Below, piece after piece: positions 27,330 through 37,424 of a DNA stretch of 64,000 bases (positions within the stretch are counted from its first letter, which is position 1; each line of letters begins with the position of its first letter). Both the position numbers and the translations under genes were made by a program. This DNA is from Rummeliibacillus sp044763875 (GTDB lineage Bacteria > Bacillota > Bacilli > Bacillales_A > Planococcaceae). A model generated the notes under the pieces. The model saw only the letters and a list, made by a program, of their open reading frames with translations, was not told the origin of the DNA and searched no databases. The stretch lies in assembly GCF_044763875.1 (NCBI RefSeq), contig NZ_JBIWGZ010000011.1, positions 1 to 64,000 of the forward strand. The letters run 5' to 3'.

Positions 27330-27570
27330 TCATATACCTGGTACTAATAATAGGTTGCAAAATTATCAATAATATCCTATATATCCCTCGTTTTAAATAA
27401 TCTACAATCTAATACCCATTGAATTACTATAGCTAAATATCACGTTTCAGTGGGAAGCTTTTAGCACCGAACTGTTTTTTCATTTAATTCTTTAACTATG
27501 GTTAGTGAATATCAGTATAAAAAACTACCTTCTCAATCTACTTTAAATGAACCAAATGACAATTACATAT
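27330..27570. other. intergenic stretch between des and rpoN
   Basis: AT-rich, no supported gene or conserved RNA recognised beyond the des operator on one side and the rpoN promoter on the other. Confidence 0.5.
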
Positions 27571-27598
27571 TTGAATAAACGAATACTTAAAGTATAAT
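27571..27598 (+). promoter_or_regulatory. sigma-A promoter of rpoN
   Basis: TTGAAT (27571), 16-bp spacer, TATAAT (27593-27598). Confidence 0.6.
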
Positions 27599-27684
27599 AT
27601 TTTATACATATACCAGATTTTTTTAACATTTTAGACTAATGATCATGTTTTTGAGGATAAGAGATTAGTTAGGAGGATTTTGTT

Positions 27685-28980
27685 ATGGAACTTATGATGC
27701 AACAACGTCAAGAATTAAAACTTTTAATGACAGCTCAACTTCGGCAGTCCATTGAATTACTCCAATATTCAACTGATGATTTAGAACAATTTATCCGGCA
27801 ACAAGAGTTAGAAAATCCATTAATTGAACTTCAAGACTCTTCAATTACAACACAAGTTGAAAGGCTTCCGTCTTTTAAGAAATTAAAACGTACGGCTCTG
27901 CAACCAACAGATATATCAAAACCTATAGAAGAAAATTTTAGAGATCAATTGATGCAAATGGTCAAATTAAATTTCAAAGATGACTCTACAAAGAAATTAC
28001 TAACATATATGATTCACAATTTAAATGACAATGGATATTTAGAAATGGAAGGAACAGGTTCAAACTATTCTACAGAATGTATTACGAAAGGTATAGAACT
28101 CCTTCAACAAATAGGACCTATCGGAATTGGTGCAAGAAATCTTGAAGAATGCCTTTCATTACAAAGTCAATATCGCTATCCTGAATACCCAATGCTAGAA
28201 GAAATAATTCAACATTATTTGCCTTTGCTTGCTGAAAAAAAATGGTCGCTCATTGCTAAAAATCTAAAATGTTCCGTTTCACAAGTTGGACAGCTAAGTG
28301 AACTCATCCTTACGCTCAATCCAAGACCATGCTCCCTTATGCAAATCGGAAGTACAGAATATTTACGACCTGATATTATTGTAGAAGAACATCAAAATGA
28401 ACTAATTTTCTATTTAAATGATTACTATCTACCAAGTATTAAATTGAATGAGTATTATTTAACGGTTCCCAACACAAATCGCGACGATCAACAATATATT
28501 CATACTCACTACAAAAACTACCAGTGGCTTATGAACAGTATTGAACAACGCCGTAATACAATTATTAAAATAATGCATGTTTTAATGAAAAGGCAATTAC
28601 CTTTCTTTAGTAAAGGACTATCTGAATTAATTCCCTTAACTTTAAAGGAAGTGGCGGATGAAATCGAGATGCACGAATCTACTGTGAGTCGAGCAACCTC
28701 AAATAAATATATTCAAACACCTATTGGTACGTTTGAGTTAAAATCATTATTCACTTCTAAAGTTGCAACAAATGATGGTGGCAATATTTCTCAAGAAAAA
28801 GTAAAAACACTATTAAAGCAATTCATCCAAAAAGAAGATAAACTTAAACCCTTTTCAGATCAGAAAATTGCTGAGTATTTTAATACAGAACATGCGATTC
28901 AAATCGCCAGAAGAACTATTAGTAAATATCGAGATGAACTTAATATTCCTTCGGCAAGTATGCGTAAACAGTGGAAATGA
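27685..28980 (+). CDS. rpoN: RNA polymerase sigma-54 factor
   Basis: A 431-residue alternative sigma factor (SigL in B. subtilis) that needs an enhancer-binding ATPase. Region I is Gln/Leu-rich (QQRQELKLLMTAQLRQSIELLQ, shown here in part). The core-binding domain is in the middle, followed by the HTH near LKEVADEIEMHESTVSRA. The C-terminal RpoN box reads ARRTISKYRDEL, versus the classical ARRTVAKYRE. Start ATG behind AGGAGGATTTTGTT. Monocistronic, with a convergent terminator to metH. Its activators and target promoters are not in this window. Confidence 0.95.
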   Translation: MELMMQQRQELKLLMTAQLRQSIELLQYSTDDLEQFIRQQELENPLIELQDSSITTQVERLPSFKKLKRTALQPTDISKPIEENFRDQLMQMVKLNFKDDSTKKLLTYMIHNLNDNGYLEMEGTGSNYSTECITKGIELLQQIGPIGIGARNLEECLSLQSQYRYPEYPMLEEIIQHYLPLLAEKKWSLIAKNLKCSVSQVGQLSELILTLNPRPCSLMQIGSTEYLRPDIIVEEHQNELIFYLNDYYLPSIKLNEYYLTVPNTNRDDQQYIHTHYKNYQWLMNSIEQRRNTIIKIMHVLMKRQLPFFSKGLSELIPLTLKEVADEIEMHESTVSRATSNKYIQTPIGTFELKSLFTSKVATNDGGNISQEKVKTLLKQFIQKEDKLKPFSDQKIAEYFNTEHAIQIARRTISKYRDELNIPSASMRKQWK

Positions 28981-29015
28981 AAGCGATACCAAATTAATAA
29001 TGATTTTTTACGAAG

Positions 29016-29055
29016 AAAAAGAGTGTACCCAAATGAAATTTGGATACGCTCTTTA
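29016..29055. terminator. convergent terminator between rpoN and metH
   Basis: AAAGAGTGTACCCAAAT pairs with ATTTGGATACGCTCTTT around GAA. It can act on both converging transcripts. Confidence 0.8.
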
Positions 29056-29062
29056 GGAATGT

Positions 29063-32000
29063 TTATTCAACATTAAAGTATCTTGCATCTGGGTGCGCAA
29101 AGACGATAGCTGAAACTGATGCTTCTGGTGACATCATATAACCATCTGTCAGTTGTACCCCAATATCTTCGGGCTTAATAAGCTTGAATAATTTCTCTTG
29201 ATCTTCCAAGTTTGGACAAGCTGGGTAGCCAAATGAAAAACGTTGACCTTGATATTTTGCCGCGAATCGATCACGCATTGTAAAATCGGTTGCGTCAGGG
29301 AAGCCCCAATGATCACGCATTTCTTGATGTATACGTTCTGCAAAGCCTTCAGCAAGCTCTAAAGCGGTTGCTTGAAGTGCGTGGCTTTCTAAGAACTTCC
29401 CTTGTTCTTTCAAGCGAGTCGCTGCTTCACGAACACCATGTCCTGCAGTCACCTGCATGAAGCCCACATAATCCATTTCTCCACTATCCACTGATTTTAA
29501 GAAGTCTGCTAAGCATAAAAATGGCTCCTTATTTTGACGAGGGAATGTAAATCGTTCAATCTCCGTTTTTGCGTCACGAGGATCATATATAATGACATCA
29601 TCTCCATTTGATTGTGCAGGGAAAAATTGATACATTCCAGAAGGGCTCAATATGTCTGATTGCAAAAATTCTGTTACTAATTCGGATAAATGAACAGCGC
29701 GTTCATCACCTTTTTCAAGCATTGCTTCATTATAACCTTTTAGACCCAGATGATGTCCAATGAGTGTTCTCATATTTACATATGGTTGTAAATGAGCAAC
29801 TGAATAGTCTTTGATTACATGTCTTATTAAGTCTTGTGGAACAAATACAGGGCCATCTGCTCGTACAGTTTTCACTGGTTTTGGTGCAACCGCAACCGCC
29901 GTTCTTCCAGCGCGTTTCGCTTCTTGAGCTAAACGTTTTTCTTGAGATGCTTGCAATTCATGTATTAAAATTTCTTTTTCATCACTTTGTAATCGGTTAG
30001 CCAGTTCAAGGCCTTGCATTGCATCTTTTGCATAAAGTACTGGCCCATCATATTCTACTGCAATTTTCGTGTCGGTAAATTTGCGAGATAATGCTGCACC
30101 ACCTACTAATATTGGTGTATCAATCTGTGCTTCTTTAAAATCTTGTGCGGTAATCAACATTTGTTGTGCTGATTTTACAAGTAAGCCGGATAAACCTATG
30201 ATATCTGGCTTTTCAATACGAATGGCATCAATAAGATCTTGAGGTGATACTTTAATTCCTAAGTCGATTACTTTATAGCCATTATTACTTAAAATAATAT
30301 CAACAAGGTTTTTCCCAATATCATGCACATCACCTTTTACAGTAGCTAGCAACACTTTACCTTTCCCTGTATCATCTTCATTTTTCTCCATAAAGTCTTC
30401 AAGGAATGACACTGCAGCCTTCATCACACCTGCAGATTGTAGAACTTCCGCAACTATTAGTTGGTTATCATTGAAAAGCTTACCGACTGTAGCCATACCT
30501 TCCATTAAAGGTCCATTAATAATATCTAGTGGTATATCGTACTGCTCTAATGCTACTTGTAAGTCTGGAATTAGTCCCTCTTTTGTACCTTCCACAACAT
30601 AATAGGCTAATCGTTCGGGGACAGTTTTTGGAATATCAGCTTCTGTCTTTTCTTTCTTTTTATCACGGTAGAAATCTGTAAAATCTGCTAATGTTTGATC
30701 TGTTGTATTAAACAATAGATCATTTGCTTGTTTAATTTCATTTTCTGGGATAGAAGCATATCGCTCAATCTTTTCTGTATTTACAATCGCATAATCAAGT
30801 CCTGCTAGGGTACAGTTATAAAGATAGACAGCATTTAATACTTCACGTCCTACTGGTGGTAACCCAAAAGAAACATTGCTTACACCAAGAATCGTTAAAG
30901 ATCTGGGCAATTTTTCTTTAATTAAGCGGATTCCTTCAATGGTTTCTACAGCTGAACCAATATATTGTTCGTCACCTGTTCCAACTGGGAATACAAGTGG
31001 ATCGAATATGATATCTTCTGGTGCAATCCCCCATTTATGAACAAGTAAATCATATGAGCGCTCTGCAATTTCTAATTTTCGTTTTCGATCTACTGCCATC
31101 CCTTTTTCATCAATAGTACCGACAACAATAGATGCTCCGTATTTCTTTACGATTGGAAGAACAGCTTCAAAACGTTCTTCGCCATCTTCAAGGTTAATCG
31201 AATTGATAATGGCTTTACCTTGTGAATATTTCAACGCTTCTTCAATAACTTTTTCATCTGTTGAGTCAATGACAAGAGGAACCTTTACTTTCTTCACTAC
31301 TTCTTGCATGAAGTTTCTCATATCTTCTAGCTCATTACGATCTGGGTTGGCTAGACAAATATCAATAACATGCGCGCCGTTTTTTACTTGTGCACGTGCT
31401 ATTTCTGAAGCTTCTTCATATTTCCCTTCAACTATTAGACGTTTGAATTTACGTGAACCAATAACATTCGTCCGTTCTCCGACAAATAATGGTCGCATGG
31501 AATCATCATAAACTAATGGGTCAATACCAGAAACAACATGACCATGCTCGGAATCTGGCTTTTGACGTGGTTTAAAATCCTTTACCACTTCACGTATTGC
31601 TCGAATATGATCAGGAGTTGTGCCACAACATCCTCCTACAAAGTTCAGCCACCCTTTCTCCGCAAAACCAGCAAGCTTTTTAGATAATGATGCGGGTGTT
31701 TCGTGATAATGCCCTTCTTCATCCGGTAATCCTGCATTTGGATAACAACTGATATAACTTGTAGCGATTTCTGATAATGAACGTAAGTGGTCTGTCATAA
31801 ATTCAGGACCTGTTGCACAGTTCAAACCTACCGATAGAGGTTTAATATGCTCAATTGAAATATAGAAAGCTTCAATACCTTGACCAGCAAGTGTAGTCCC
31901 CATCGGTTCAATTGTTCCAGAAATCATGACTGGTATTGTTTTATGCAACTCTTCGAAAGCTTGCTTAATACCGAGCGTGCCTGCTTTGACATTTAACATA

Positions 32001-32497
32001 TCTTGGCTCGTTTCAAGTAATAAAACATCCGCGCCTCCTTCTATTAATCCCTTCGCCTGTACATAGAAATCACGCTTTAATTCATCAAAGGTAATGCCAC
32101 CAGTAACAGATAAAGTTTTCGTAGTTGGTCCGATTGCTCCTGCAACAAAACGCGGCCACTCAGGTGTAGAATATTCACTTGCAACTTTTTTTGCAATTTC
32201 AACAGCTTTTTTATTTATTTCCTCTGCTCTACTCCCAAGATTATATTCATTTAAAACAATAGGTGTACCGCCAAATGAATTTGTACTAATGACATCTGAA
32301 CCTGCTACGAGGTACGCACGGTGAATAGCTTCAACAACATCCGGACGTGTGACATTCAAATATTCATTACATCCCTCATACTCTTCTCCACCAAAATCAT
32401 CTGCAGTCAAATTTGCATTTTGTAACATTGTCCCCATGGCACCATCTAGCACTAATATATGATTTTCGAGTCGTTCTTCAATGAGATGCTTTGGCAT
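29063..32497 (-). CDS. metH: cobalamin-dependent methionine synthase
   Basis: A 1144-residue, full four-module enzyme that makes methionine from homocysteine and methyltetrahydrofolate through cobalamin. The homocysteine domain has zinc Cys in GLNCATGP and GGCCGTTP (about 230-300). The pterin-binding barrel is at about 340-600. The cobalamin domain has the DVHDIGK motif supplying the axial His (about 720). The C-terminal reactivation domain has the RFSFGYPACPNL AdoMet motif (about 1100). Overlaps the upstream homocysteine methyltransferase/reductase gene by 20 bp, so both are under the SAM riboswitch. Needs B12; no B12 genes are seen here. Confidence 0.96.
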   Translation of the reverse strand: MPKHLIEERLENHILVLDGAMGTMLQNANLTADDFGGEEYEGCNEYLNVTRPDVVEAIHRAYLVAGSDVISTNSFGGTPIVLNEYNLGSRAEEINKKAVEIAKKVASEYSTPEWPRFVAGAIGPTTKTLSVTGGITFDELKRDFYVQAKGLIEGGADVLLLETSQDMLNVKAGTLGIKQAFEELHKTIPVMISGTIEPMGTTLAGQGIEAFYISIEHIKPLSVGLNCATGPEFMTDHLRSLSEIATSYISCYPNAGLPDEEGHYHETPASLSKKLAGFAEKGWLNFVGGCCGTTPDHIRAIREVVKDFKPRQKPDSEHGHVVSGIDPLVYDDSMRPLFVGERTNVIGSRKFKRLIVEGKYEEASEIARAQVKNGAHVIDICLANPDRNELEDMRNFMQEVVKKVKVPLVIDSTDEKVIEEALKYSQGKAIINSINLEDGEERFEAVLPIVKKYGASIVVGTIDEKGMAVDRKRKLEIAERSYDLLVHKWGIAPEDIIFDPLVFPVGTGDEQYIGSAVETIEGIRLIKEKLPRSLTILGVSNVSFGLPPVGREVLNAVYLYNCTLAGLDYAIVNTEKIERYASIPENEIKQANDLLFNTTDQTLADFTDFYRDKKKEKTEADIPKTVPERLAYYVVEGTKEGLIPDLQVALEQYDIPLDIINGPLMEGMATVGKLFNDNQLIVAEVLQSAGVMKAAVSFLEDFMEKNEDDTGKGKVLLATVKGDVHDIGKNLVDIILSNNGYKVIDLGIKVSPQDLIDAIRIEKPDIIGLSGLLVKSAQQMLITAQDFKEAQIDTPILVGGAALSRKFTDTKIAVEYDGPVLYAKDAMQGLELANRLQSDEKEILIHELQASQEKRLAQEAKRAGRTAVAVAPKPVKTVRADGPVFVPQDLIRHVIKDYSVAHLQPYVNMRTLIGHHLGLKGYNEAMLEKGDERAVHLSELVTEFLQSDILSPSGMYQFFPAQSNGDDVIIYDPRDAKTEIERFTFPRQNKEPFLCLADFLKSVDSGEMDYVGFMQVTAGHGVREAATRLKEQGKFLESHALQATALELAEGFAERIHQEMRDHWGFPDATDFTMRDRFAAKYQGQRFSFGYPACPNLEDQEKLFKLIKPEDIGVQLTDGYMMSPEASVSAIVFAHPDARYFNVE

Positions 32498-34337
32498 AGT
32501 TGGTTTCTTCCTCTCTCTTGTGGTCTAGTTCACGAATATACTCGATCAATTCAATCGACATATCATAACGCATAAATGGCGTGATTAAGTAAATGCCATT
32601 GAACAATTCAGCAGCTGTATCGATTAACTCTTTCGCAATAGTTAGACCTTCTGCTTTTGCTGCCTCTTTATCTTCGCCTGTCGCTCGCATACGTTTTAAT
32701 ACATCTTCTGAAAGCTTGATACCCGGTACTTCATGGTGCAAAAATTCAGAATTTCTTAAGCTAGTTAGTGGCATAATGCCGATGAAAATAGGTGTATCTA
32801 AATGTTTCGTTGCTTCATAAACTTCAATAATTTTTTCCTTACTATAAACTGGCTGTGTGATAAAGTAGTCTGCTCCAGCTTCTATTTTTTTCTCTAAACG
32901 ACCTACAGCACGTTCTACTACTCGAACATTTGGATTGAAAGCTGCTGCGACAGAGAAATTCGCTTTTTTTCGTAGTGGTTTTCCTGAAAAGGATATACCT
33001 TCATTTAACTTTTTGATGAGTTCCAAAAGTTCCAAGCTTGAAACATCATAGACACTTGTTGCACCTGGAAAATCCCCTACTTTTGTTGGATCACCCGTGA
33101 CAGCTAAAATATCGTGGATACCCAGCGCGCTTAAGCCCATCAAATGCGATTGTAAGCCAATTAAATTCCGATCACGGCAAGTAATGTGAGCAAGTGGTCG
33201 AACATGATGATCTAACTTTAAAATGGCCCCCATTGCCATATTACTTATACGTGGAGAAGCAAGTGAGTTATCCGCCATTGTAACTGCATCAACGCCGGCT
33301 TCATATAGAACTTTTGAGCCCTCTATAAATTTCTCAACCTCTAGATGTCTTGGAGTATCTAGCTCTACAATAATAGAGCGCTCTTTTTTTGCCTTTTCAT
33401 GAAGGGGTTCATAGCTGTTTTTTGCTGCCTCTTTAATCTTGATAACTTCTTTATGTTTGACCACTTTTTGCTGAATTGGTGGTAAATCCGCTAAGCGTTT
33501 TTTCACAGCTTCAATGTGCTTTGGTGTCGTACCACAACAACCACCGATTAATCGAACTCCTTGATCTCGCAATAGGACCGCTGAACGGCCAAAGTAGTCT
33601 GCTTCTGATTCATAAAAAATTTTCCCATCCTCAACATCTAGTAAACTAGCGTTTGGGTATGCAGAAAGGAATGCCTTTGTTGGGAGTTCAACATCTTCAA
33701 AAGCTTGGATTGTGTGGTGAGGACCTAGCCGGCAATTGACGCCAACGATATCTGCACCAATCATTTCTAATTGATGAAGGGCATCATTTAATAGCAAGCC
33801 ATTTTGTAAAATACCTGGTTCATGCATAGATACTTGAGAAATAATCGGTATATCCGTTATTTTACGTAAATGCTTCACAGCTGCAGTTAATTCTTCAAAG
33901 TCATAATAGGTCTCTAGCAACAGACCGTCTGGATCACCAGCGAGCAAGTATCCTGCCTGCTCATCCAATGACTGAATGATTTCTTCTAATGTCGCATCAC
34001 TTTTACGTACTCCGCGAATGCCTCCAATAGTTCCTAGTACAAACTGTCCCTCTTTTGAAGCAACTTTTTTAGCAATTTGAATGGCACTTTCGTTTAATAC
34101 CTTTGCCGAATTTTCTAAACCATACCGCTCAAGCTTGATGGCATTCGCAGTATAAGTATTTGTTTGAATAATATCTGCTCCAGCATCAATGTATTGTTGA
34201 TGTATATTTTCGATAACTTCAGGCTTTTTGACATTTAACTCCTCATAGCAATAATCAATTCCATACGAATATAATAATGTCCCCATTGCACCATCAGCTG
34301 TTAATACTTGCGATTGAAGTTTTTCTAAAAATCCCAT
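32478..34337 (-). CDS. yitJ: bifunctional homocysteine methyltransferase / methylenetetrahydrofolate reductase (YitJ-like)
   Basis: A 619-residue fusion. The N-terminal S-methyltransferase domain (about 1-290) has zinc Cys in GVNCRLGP and GGCCGTTP. The C-terminal MTHFR barrel (about 310-600) has VAAAFNPN and ADYFITQPVYS motifs. The reductase makes methyltetrahydrofolate, the methyl donor used by the adjacent metH. I place the start at ATG 34337 behind AAAGGATGGACTGT; the ATG at 34346 lies inside that site. First gene of a two-gene methionine operon behind a SAM-I riboswitch. Confidence 0.93.
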   Translation of the reverse strand: MGFLEKLQSQVLTADGAMGTLLYSYGIDYCYEELNVKKPEVIENIHQQYIDAGADIIQTNTYTANAIKLERYGLENSAKVLNESAIQIAKKVASKEGQFVLGTIGGIRGVRKSDATLEEIIQSLDEQAGYLLAGDPDGLLLETYYDFEELTAAVKHLRKITDIPIISQVSMHEPGILQNGLLLNDALHQLEMIGADIVGVNCRLGPHHTIQAFEDVELPTKAFLSAYPNASLLDVEDGKIFYESEADYFGRSAVLLRDQGVRLIGGCCGTTPKHIEAVKKRLADLPPIQQKVVKHKEVIKIKEAAKNSYEPLHEKAKKERSIIVELDTPRHLEVEKFIEGSKVLYEAGVDAVTMADNSLASPRISNMAMGAILKLDHHVRPLAHITCRDRNLIGLQSHLMGLSALGIHDILAVTGDPTKVGDFPGATSVYDVSSLELLELIKKLNEGISFSGKPLRKKANFSVAAAFNPNVRVVERAVGRLEKKIEAGADYFITQPVYSKEKIIEVYEATKHLDTPIFIGIMPLTSLRNSEFLHHEVPGIKLSEDVLKRMRATGEDKEAAKAEGLTIAKELIDTAAELFNGIYLITPFMRYDMSIELIEYIRELDHKREEETNYAKASH

Positions 34338-34426
34338 ACAGTCCATCCTTTCTATTTCTAAGTAGCCCGATTCGGTTAAAAATAAATGCTATTTAATAAT
34401 ACTGTTGGTATTCCATCCGTTTTGCT

Positions 34427-34465
34427 ACAGGCAGACGCTTTCCGCTGGAATCGCCGCCTTTCGCT
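34427..34465. repeat. truncated GC-rich dispersed repeat, copy C
   Basis: CAGACGCTTTCCGCTGGAATCGCC matches the start of the repeat seen at 14249 (CGCTTTCCGC...) but lacks the rest. It lies between the SAM riboswitch terminator and the yitJ start. Confidence 0.5.
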
Positions 34466-34516
34466 CATGTAAGATGCATTAAAAAAACCAACAATAGCCT
34501 ATAACATAGTCAAATA

Positions 34517-34552
34517 AAAAACCCTTCTTACAAAAAAAATAAGAAGGGTTTC
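34517..34552 (-). terminator. SAM riboswitch expression-platform terminator
   Basis: Minus strand: AAACCCTTCTTA pairs with TAAGAAGGGTTT, followed by TTTTATTT. The 5' arm can pair instead with the GATAAGAAGG at the aptamer 3' end, the usual antiterminator arrangement. Confidence 0.85.
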
Positions 34553-34570
34553 GTTTCATGATATATGTTC

Positions 34571-34672
34571 CTTCTTATCTACAGGATTACTCCTCTGGAA
34601 TTAGCACCTGACCATTCGGCTGGTTGCTGAAGCGTCATCGGGCCAGTCCCTCGGCTTCTCTTGATAAGAATC
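34571..34672 (-). promoter_or_regulatory. SAM-I riboswitch (S-box)
   Basis: Minus strand shows the S-box in order: CTTATCAAGAGAAGC, GAGGGACTGGCCCGATGA, GCTTCAGCAACC, AGGTGCTAATTCC, and the closing GATAAG of P1. It is followed by a terminator. High SAM should stop transcription of yitJ-metH. Confidence 0.95.
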
Positions 34673-34783
34673 ACTATTAAATTGTTAGAATAATTAAAAG
34701 AATCATACTCCTTTACAGAGTTTGCGTCAAGCCAATATAAGAAAATAGTTTGAAAACTTTTTCAATAAAATCTTATAATCAAA

Positions 34784-34818
34784 ACAAAAAACGAAATTCA
34801 TATGAATTTCGTTTTTTT
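34784..34818. terminator. palindromic terminator
   Basis: AAAAACGAAATTCAT and ATGAATTTCGTTTTTTT are exact complements with a T-run on both sides. It is isolated between the sortase gene and the riboswitch; it may end the sortase transcript. Confidence 0.7.
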
Positions 34819-34853
34819 ATTATTAGGCTCTATTTATCTTTTTTGAAGTACCA

Positions 34854-34885
34854 TGGCATAGGCTCCTGCGGGAAAGCGAGGCCGC
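34854..34885. repeat. partial GC-rich dispersed repeat, copy D
   Basis: GGCTCCTGCGGGAAAGCGAG is the reverse complement of the right end of copies A and B (CTCGCTTTCCCGCAGGAG). Only this end remains. Confidence 0.5.
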
Positions 34886-34948
34886 TTTCACGTTTATCAA
34901 CAGAGTAATTCAACTTAACATAGGCTATTATTAAAATGAGTTCTAAAA

Positions 34949-35611
34949 TTATTTACTTATCTTAAAATAGTTTTTGTTGTCTGAATAGGGGAGTTTTTTA
35001 ATGAACATTCCACGAACAATCATGCGTTTCTCACCATTATAGTTGCAAGTTACAAGTGTAATTAGCTTTTCATCTGCTTGGTCTTGAATTACTTCAACTT
35101 GTGTTGGCTTAACGATAAACATATCTGAAATTTTATATTCATATATATTTTTGAAATCCGTTATATATATCTTCATACCTTTTTTTGCTCTTGTTAATGG
35201 GCTGAACAGTGTTTTATCGTTGTTCATATTATGTCCTGCTAAAGCGTAGTTACCCTGCCCCATCGTTTGATCTGCTTTCATCGTTCCTGCACCGATTGTT
35301 AAGTTTACATTTGAAATACCATAGACAATCGGAAGTTGCATAGTAATATCTGGTACACTTATTGCACCAATTGCATGGACATCTTTCTTTTTGGTTTGTG
35401 CATTGATCACATCTTGTAAACTAATATTCTTCACTTCATTAAAATCGAAAGTTGTATCAGTGGCTACTTTGGCTTTTTCAATACTAGACTTTTGAATGGT
35501 TTCATCAGACATATTGGCAACAAGATAGCCCATTATTGGTTTTTGAAAAATTAATACGAGTCCAGCAAATAGAAATAAAATACCTAGTACTAGACTTAAT
35601 TTTCTCATCAT
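34949..35611 (-). CDS. class A-type sortase
   Basis: A 220-residue membrane-anchored transpeptidase that joins LPXTG-type proteins to the cell wall. One N-terminal membrane helix (about 5-25) and a sortase beta-barrel with catalytic His in LAGHNMNN (about 130), Cys in LVTCNY (about 190) and Arg in KRMIVRG (about 200). Start taken as the ATG at 35611 after AAAGAGGTTAATAAG; an ATG at 35647 has no site. No LPXTG substrate is encoded in the window, so it is probably the housekeeping enzyme. Confidence 0.9.
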   Translation of the reverse strand: MMRKLSLVLGILFLFAGLVLIFQKPIMGYLVANMSDETIQKSSIEKAKVATDTTFDFNEVKNISLQDVINAQTKKKDVHAIGAISVPDITMQLPIVYGISNVNLTIGAGTMKADQTMGQGNYALAGHNMNNDKTLFSPLTRAKKGMKIYITDFKNIYEYKISDMFIVKPTQVEVIQDQADEKLITLVTCNYNGEKRMIVRGMFIKKLPYSDNKNYFKISK

Positions 35612-35680
35612 CTTATTAACCTCTTTCATATTCTCTTGTCTTCTCATATTACATAGCTACAACTGTTTTTACAAATTTAA

Positions 35681-35711
35681 AACCAAGAGAAGCAGATTCC
35701 CCCTCTTGGTT
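35681..35711 (-). terminator. terminator after hemY/cgoX
   Basis: AACCAAGAG pairs with CTCTTGGTT; on the minus strand a TTTTAAATTT tract follows. Confidence 0.7.
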
Positions 35712-35768
35712 AATTAGATTTTTCATTATGAAATTGATTCAGATTGCGCAAGTATTAATAATTCAGCA

Positions 35769-37157
35769 CTATTTTAGTTGCTTTATAATTTTCTCTGCTG
35801 TATCTTGACCATTTTGAATACAGTTACCAATACCAACGCCATAGTATGAGCAACCTGCTAAAATAAGATTTGGATACTTTTCCTCTAGTTGTTGATTTAG
35901 AGATTTTACTATATCAGCATGTCCCATGCCATAGACCGGCATCAAGTCATTCCATTTGGTTATATTAACAGTAGCTGGTTCCCCATCTACATTCAATGAT
36001 TTTTTTATATCATCTAATGCGATTGCTGTTAACTCTTCTTCGCTTAGTTTCTGTAACTCATTAAACAATGGATTTGCATTCTTATAGAACATGCGCACCA
36101 GTAAATTACCTGATTTAGATGTATGTTTCCATTTCCGACTCGTCCATGTGCAAGCATTACATTTCACATCACTATTTTCAGAAACAATATAGCCTGTGCC
36201 ATCTGCTGGTAAGTTTTCATCAGGTATATTAAATCCTACATAGATGGTAATAATAGATGCGTTATGAATTGTATTTAGTTCTTCTTCGACTGCTTCGTCT
36301 TCTAAAATGTTACTCGTCACAGCATGAGGAGTTGATAGCACAACAAAATCAGCTGTAATATCTTCATGGTTATCAAATGAGCAAATGAATTGATCGCCCT
36401 GCTTTGCTACATTTGTTGTTGCTACACCTTTAATAATCTCTACATCTGTCAATGTTTCTTCTAAACGATCAATTAGTTGCGATAAGCCATTTCTAAAAGA
36501 AATGAATTTTTTATCTGCTGATTTTTGGAATTGCTTTCGATTGGCTCCGAAACCTTTAATAATACTGCCATATTGTTCTTTATAATCAAGTAAATATGGT
36601 AATGTAGACGCCATCGTTAATTTGTATAGATCACCTGAATAAACACCTGATAGCACAGGGGCAATTTGTTTTTCAACTATCTCTTTGCCTAAGAAATATT
36701 CAAGAAAATCACCTATCGAACTTTCTTTAGTAAAGTGGTCATTTGGTAAGTCTAAATCTTTTAATGCTTCTTGTTTTCCTTGCGATGATACAAGTGTACT
36801 GCTATTTAGTGATTCAATACTTGTTGGAATACCAAATACGCTATCTACTGGAATCGCATGCAACGTATTATTTGTATATATATAAGAAATGCCTGTACCG
36901 TTGTAAACTAGGTCATCTTCTAGGCCTAACTCTTGAACGAGTGGCATAACACTTTTATGTCGTGCCACAATCGAATCAGCTCCTGTTTCCAGGATAAATC
37001 CGCTTTCGTATGCTGAGTGGATTTTACCACCGAGAAATTCATTTTTTTCAACTAGTACAAGTTGTATATCTAAATTTTTTCCATTTTTTTGTTTTTGTAA
37101 ATAGTGCATGGTGCAAAGGCCTGTAATACCTCCACCAATCACAACAACTGTTTTCAA
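35769..37157 (-). CDS. hemY: coproporphyrinogen III oxidase (HemY/CgoX)
   Basis: A 463-residue FAD enzyme oxidising coproporphyrinogen III to coproporphyrin III in the heme pathway of Gram-positives. Dinucleotide-binding motif VVIGGGITGLC at the N-terminus, LGGKIHSAYESGFILETGADS near 55, and the C-terminal FAD motif ILAGCSYYGVGIGNCIQNG. Start is ambiguous: the ribosome site AAGGAG fuses with an in-frame ATG, so the TTG at 37157 nine bases later fits better. Stands alone, away from hemE/hemH, which sit next to hemY in B. subtilis. Confidence 0.9.
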   Translation of the reverse strand: MKTVVVIGGGITGLCTMHYLQKQKNGKNLDIQLVLVEKNEFLGGKIHSAYESGFILETGADSIVARHKSVMPLVQELGLEDDLVYNGTGISYIYTNNTLHAIPVDSVFGIPTSIESLNSSTLVSSQGKQEALKDLDLPNDHFTKESSIGDFLEYFLGKEIVEKQIAPVLSGVYSGDLYKLTMASTLPYLLDYKEQYGSIIKGFGANRKQFQKSADKKFISFRNGLSQLIDRLEETLTDVEIIKGVATTNVAKQGDQFICSFDNHEDITADFVVLSTPHAVTSNILEDEAVEEELNTIHNASIITIYVGFNIPDENLPADGTGYIVSENSDVKCNACTWTSRKWKHTSKSGNLLVRMFYKNANPLFNELQKLSEEELTAIALDDIKKSLNVDGEPATVNITKWNDLMPVYGMGHADIVKSLNQQLEEKYPNLILAGCSYYGVGIGNCIQNGQDTAEKIIKQLK

Positions 37158-37424
37158 GTTGCTCATCTCCTTCGTTATTACGAACAATAGGTTTTTGTCA
37201 TGTTCTAGTATAAACTTTCAAAGAAATGGATGTCATGATTTTGGTCACATCTGTTATTAGAATCCACGCAATTTATTTAATTATAGTAACAACTTCGTCA
37301 AATTTACTGTATTGCCCTTAAATAAGGAGCTATTATTTGTAGAAATTATTTTGATATCTTATTATTTTTCTTATATAAAGGTAAAACATTCTATTTTACT
37401 CTAATTGATGGTGAGGATGATGTT

